Shown here: positions 6,243 to 7,358 of the stretch, piece after piece
Layout of the letters: each line of letters starts with the position of its first letter
Numbering within the stretch: position 1 is the first letter of the stretch
DNA from: an uncultured Lysobacteraceae bacterium
GTDB taxonomy: Bacteria; Pseudomonadota; Gammaproteobacteria; Xanthomonadales; Rhodanobacteraceae
Assembly: GCA_946480705.1 (NCBI GenBank)
Contig: CAMLLF010000183.1
Coordinates: 1 to 7,358, forward strand
DNA length: 7,358 nucleotides
Direction of reading: 5' to 3'
Notes under the pieces: generated by a model
The model's input: only the letters and a program-made list of their open reading frames with translations
Database searches by the model: none
Told to the model about the DNA's origin: nothing
Position numbers and translations under genes: made by a program

Positions 6243-7358
6243 ATGGCGTCGACAGGGTTGGCCGGCAGGCGGGTGCTGCTGGGCGTGACAGGCGGGATTG
6301 CCGCGTACAAGGCGGCCGAGCTGGTGCGGCGGCTCGGCGATGCGGGCGCGCAGGTGCGCGTCGCGATGACCGAGAACGCCGCCCGCTTCGTGACGCCGCT
6401 GACGTTCCAGGCACTGTCCGGCAATCCGGTCCGGCTGAGCCTCTGGGACGAACATGCCGAAGCCGCGATGGGGCACATCGAGCTCGCGCGCTGGGCCGAG
6501 GACATCCTGATCGCGCCGGCCAGCGCCGACTTTCTCGCCCGGCTCGCCCACGGCCTCGCCGACGACCTGCTGACGACGCTGTGCCTCGCGAGCGCGGCAC
6601 CGGTTCACGTGGCGCCGGCGATGAACCAGCAGATGTGGGCCAATGCGGCCACGCAGGCCAATCTCGCGCTGCTGCGTTCGCGCGGTGTCGGCGTGTTCGG
6701 GCCGGCCGCCGGCTCGCAGGCCTGCGGCGAAGTCGGTTCGGGCCGGCTGCTCGAACCGAACGAACTCGTCGAAGCGCTCGCGAATACGCATCGCCCGCAG
6801 ACGCTCGCCGGACGCCGCGTGCTGATCAGCGCCGGCCCGACCTACGAAGACATCGATCCGGTGCGCTTCCTCGGCAACCGCAGCTCGGGCCGCATGGGCT
6901 TCGCGATCGCGGCGGCAGCGGTCGAAGCCGGCGCCGACGTGACGCTCGTCGCCGGCCCGGTGCATCTGCCGACGCCGGCCGGTGCACAGCGCATCGACGT
7001 GCGCAGCGCGCGAGAGATGCACGCCGCCGTGATGCGCGCTGCGGAATCGGCCGACGTCTACGTCGCCGCGGCGGCGGTCGGTGATTTCCGGCCGCAGGAA
7101 ATCGCGGCGCACAAGATCAAGAAACGCGGCGACGGCGGCATGACGCTGGAACTCACGCAGAATCCCGACATCCTGGCCGACCTCGCGGCGCTGCCGCGAC
7201 GCCCGCTGCTCGTCGGCTTCGCCGCGGAAACCGAGCATGTCGAAGCGCATGCGCGCGCGAAGCTCGAGCGCAAGGGGCTCGACGCGGTCGTCGTCAACGA
7301 CATCGCCCAGCCCGGAATCGGCTTCGACGCGACCGACAACGAGGTCACGATCGTCACC
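6243..7358 (+). CDS. coaBC: Bifunctional phosphopantothenoylcysteine decarboxylase / phosphopantothenate-cysteine ligase (3' end missing)
   Basis: The protein makes two steps of coenzyme A synthesis in the cytoplasm: CoaB joins cysteine to 4'-phosphopantothenate using CTP, and CoaC decarboxylates the product with FMN. The 372 visible residues are open to the right edge; with a family length near 400, about 30 are missing. The CoaC part has VLLGVTGGIAAYKAAELVRRL (flavin fold), catalytic His78 (GHIELARWA), Asn128 in PAMNQQMW and Cys161 in GSQACGEVGSG. The CoaB part starts near 187 and has ISAGPTYEDIDPVRFLGNRS with Asn211, SSGRMGFAIA, the motif AAVGDFRP (AAVADWRP in E. coli) and KIKK with the catalytic-type Lys at 290. 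All key residues are present. The ATG at 6243 fits the family's N-terminus and has a weak GTGGGA site ahead. It is divergent from radC, with palindromes in the leader. Confidence 0.96.
   Translation, partial: MASTGLAGRRVLLGVTGGIAAYKAAELVRRLGDAGAQVRVAMTENAARFVTPLTFQALSGNPVRLSLWDEHAEAAMGHIELARWAEDILIAPASADFLARLAHGLADDLLTTLCLASAAPVHVAPAMNQQMWANAATQANLALLRSRGVGVFGPAAGSQACGEVGSGRLLEPNELVEALANTHRPQTLAGRRVLISAGPTYEDIDPVRFLGNRSSGRMGFAIAAAAVEAGADVTLVAGPVHLPTPAGAQRIDVRSAREMHAAVMRAAESADVYVAAAAVGDFRPQEIAAHKIKKRGDGGMTLELTQNPDILADLAALPRRPLLVGFAAETEHVEAHARAKLERKGLDAVVVNDIAQPGIGFDATDNEVTIVT

Overview
This is a GC-rich chromosomal window made almost wholly of recognisable core genes. Seven genes and one gene end cover nearly all of it, and the longest non-coding gap is about 156 bases. 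The gene set (glnL-glnG, folE, radC, coaBC) and the protein sequences suggest a high-GC gammaproteobacterium, perhaps of the Xanthomonadales/Lysobacterales type. That placement is an inference from style and content; there is no rRNA or other decisive marker here.

Left part (1-2986, + strand). The window opens in the C-terminal third of an NADP-dependent zinc alcohol dehydrogenase of the YahK/AdhC type. After 156 bases comes the nitrogen two-component pair: sensor kinase NtrB (glnL, GTG start at 513) and the sigma-54 activator NtrC (glnG, ATG at 1510). Their coding regions overlap by 8 bases. A perfect-looking NtrC operator, TGCACTATGATGGTGCA, lies just upstream of glnL and overlaps a -10-like hexamer, which points to autoregulation by NtrC. 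A strong intrinsic terminator (2964-2986) closes the pair.

Middle part (2987-5450). A small GNAT acetyltransferase (+) converges on folE (-, GTP cyclohydrolase I). Upstream of folE on the same strand is an uncharacterised 357-residue HD-domain-like protein. Both minus-strand genes have their own -10-like hexamer about 31 bases before the start codon, so they may be transcribed separately as well as by read-through.

Right part (5451-7358). radC (-, JAMM/MPN+ protein) and coaBC (+, coenzyme A biosynthesis; runs off the right edge after 372 codons) are divergent. They share a 117-base region whose coaBC side holds nested palindromes that overlap the coaBC ribosome-binding region.

I found no mobile element, CRISPR array, tRNA, rRNA, defence cassette or frameshifted gene. 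The least explained items are the HD-like protein, the double hairpin ahead of the GNAT gene and the palindromic coaBC leader. I see no convincing evidence of a wholly new system.
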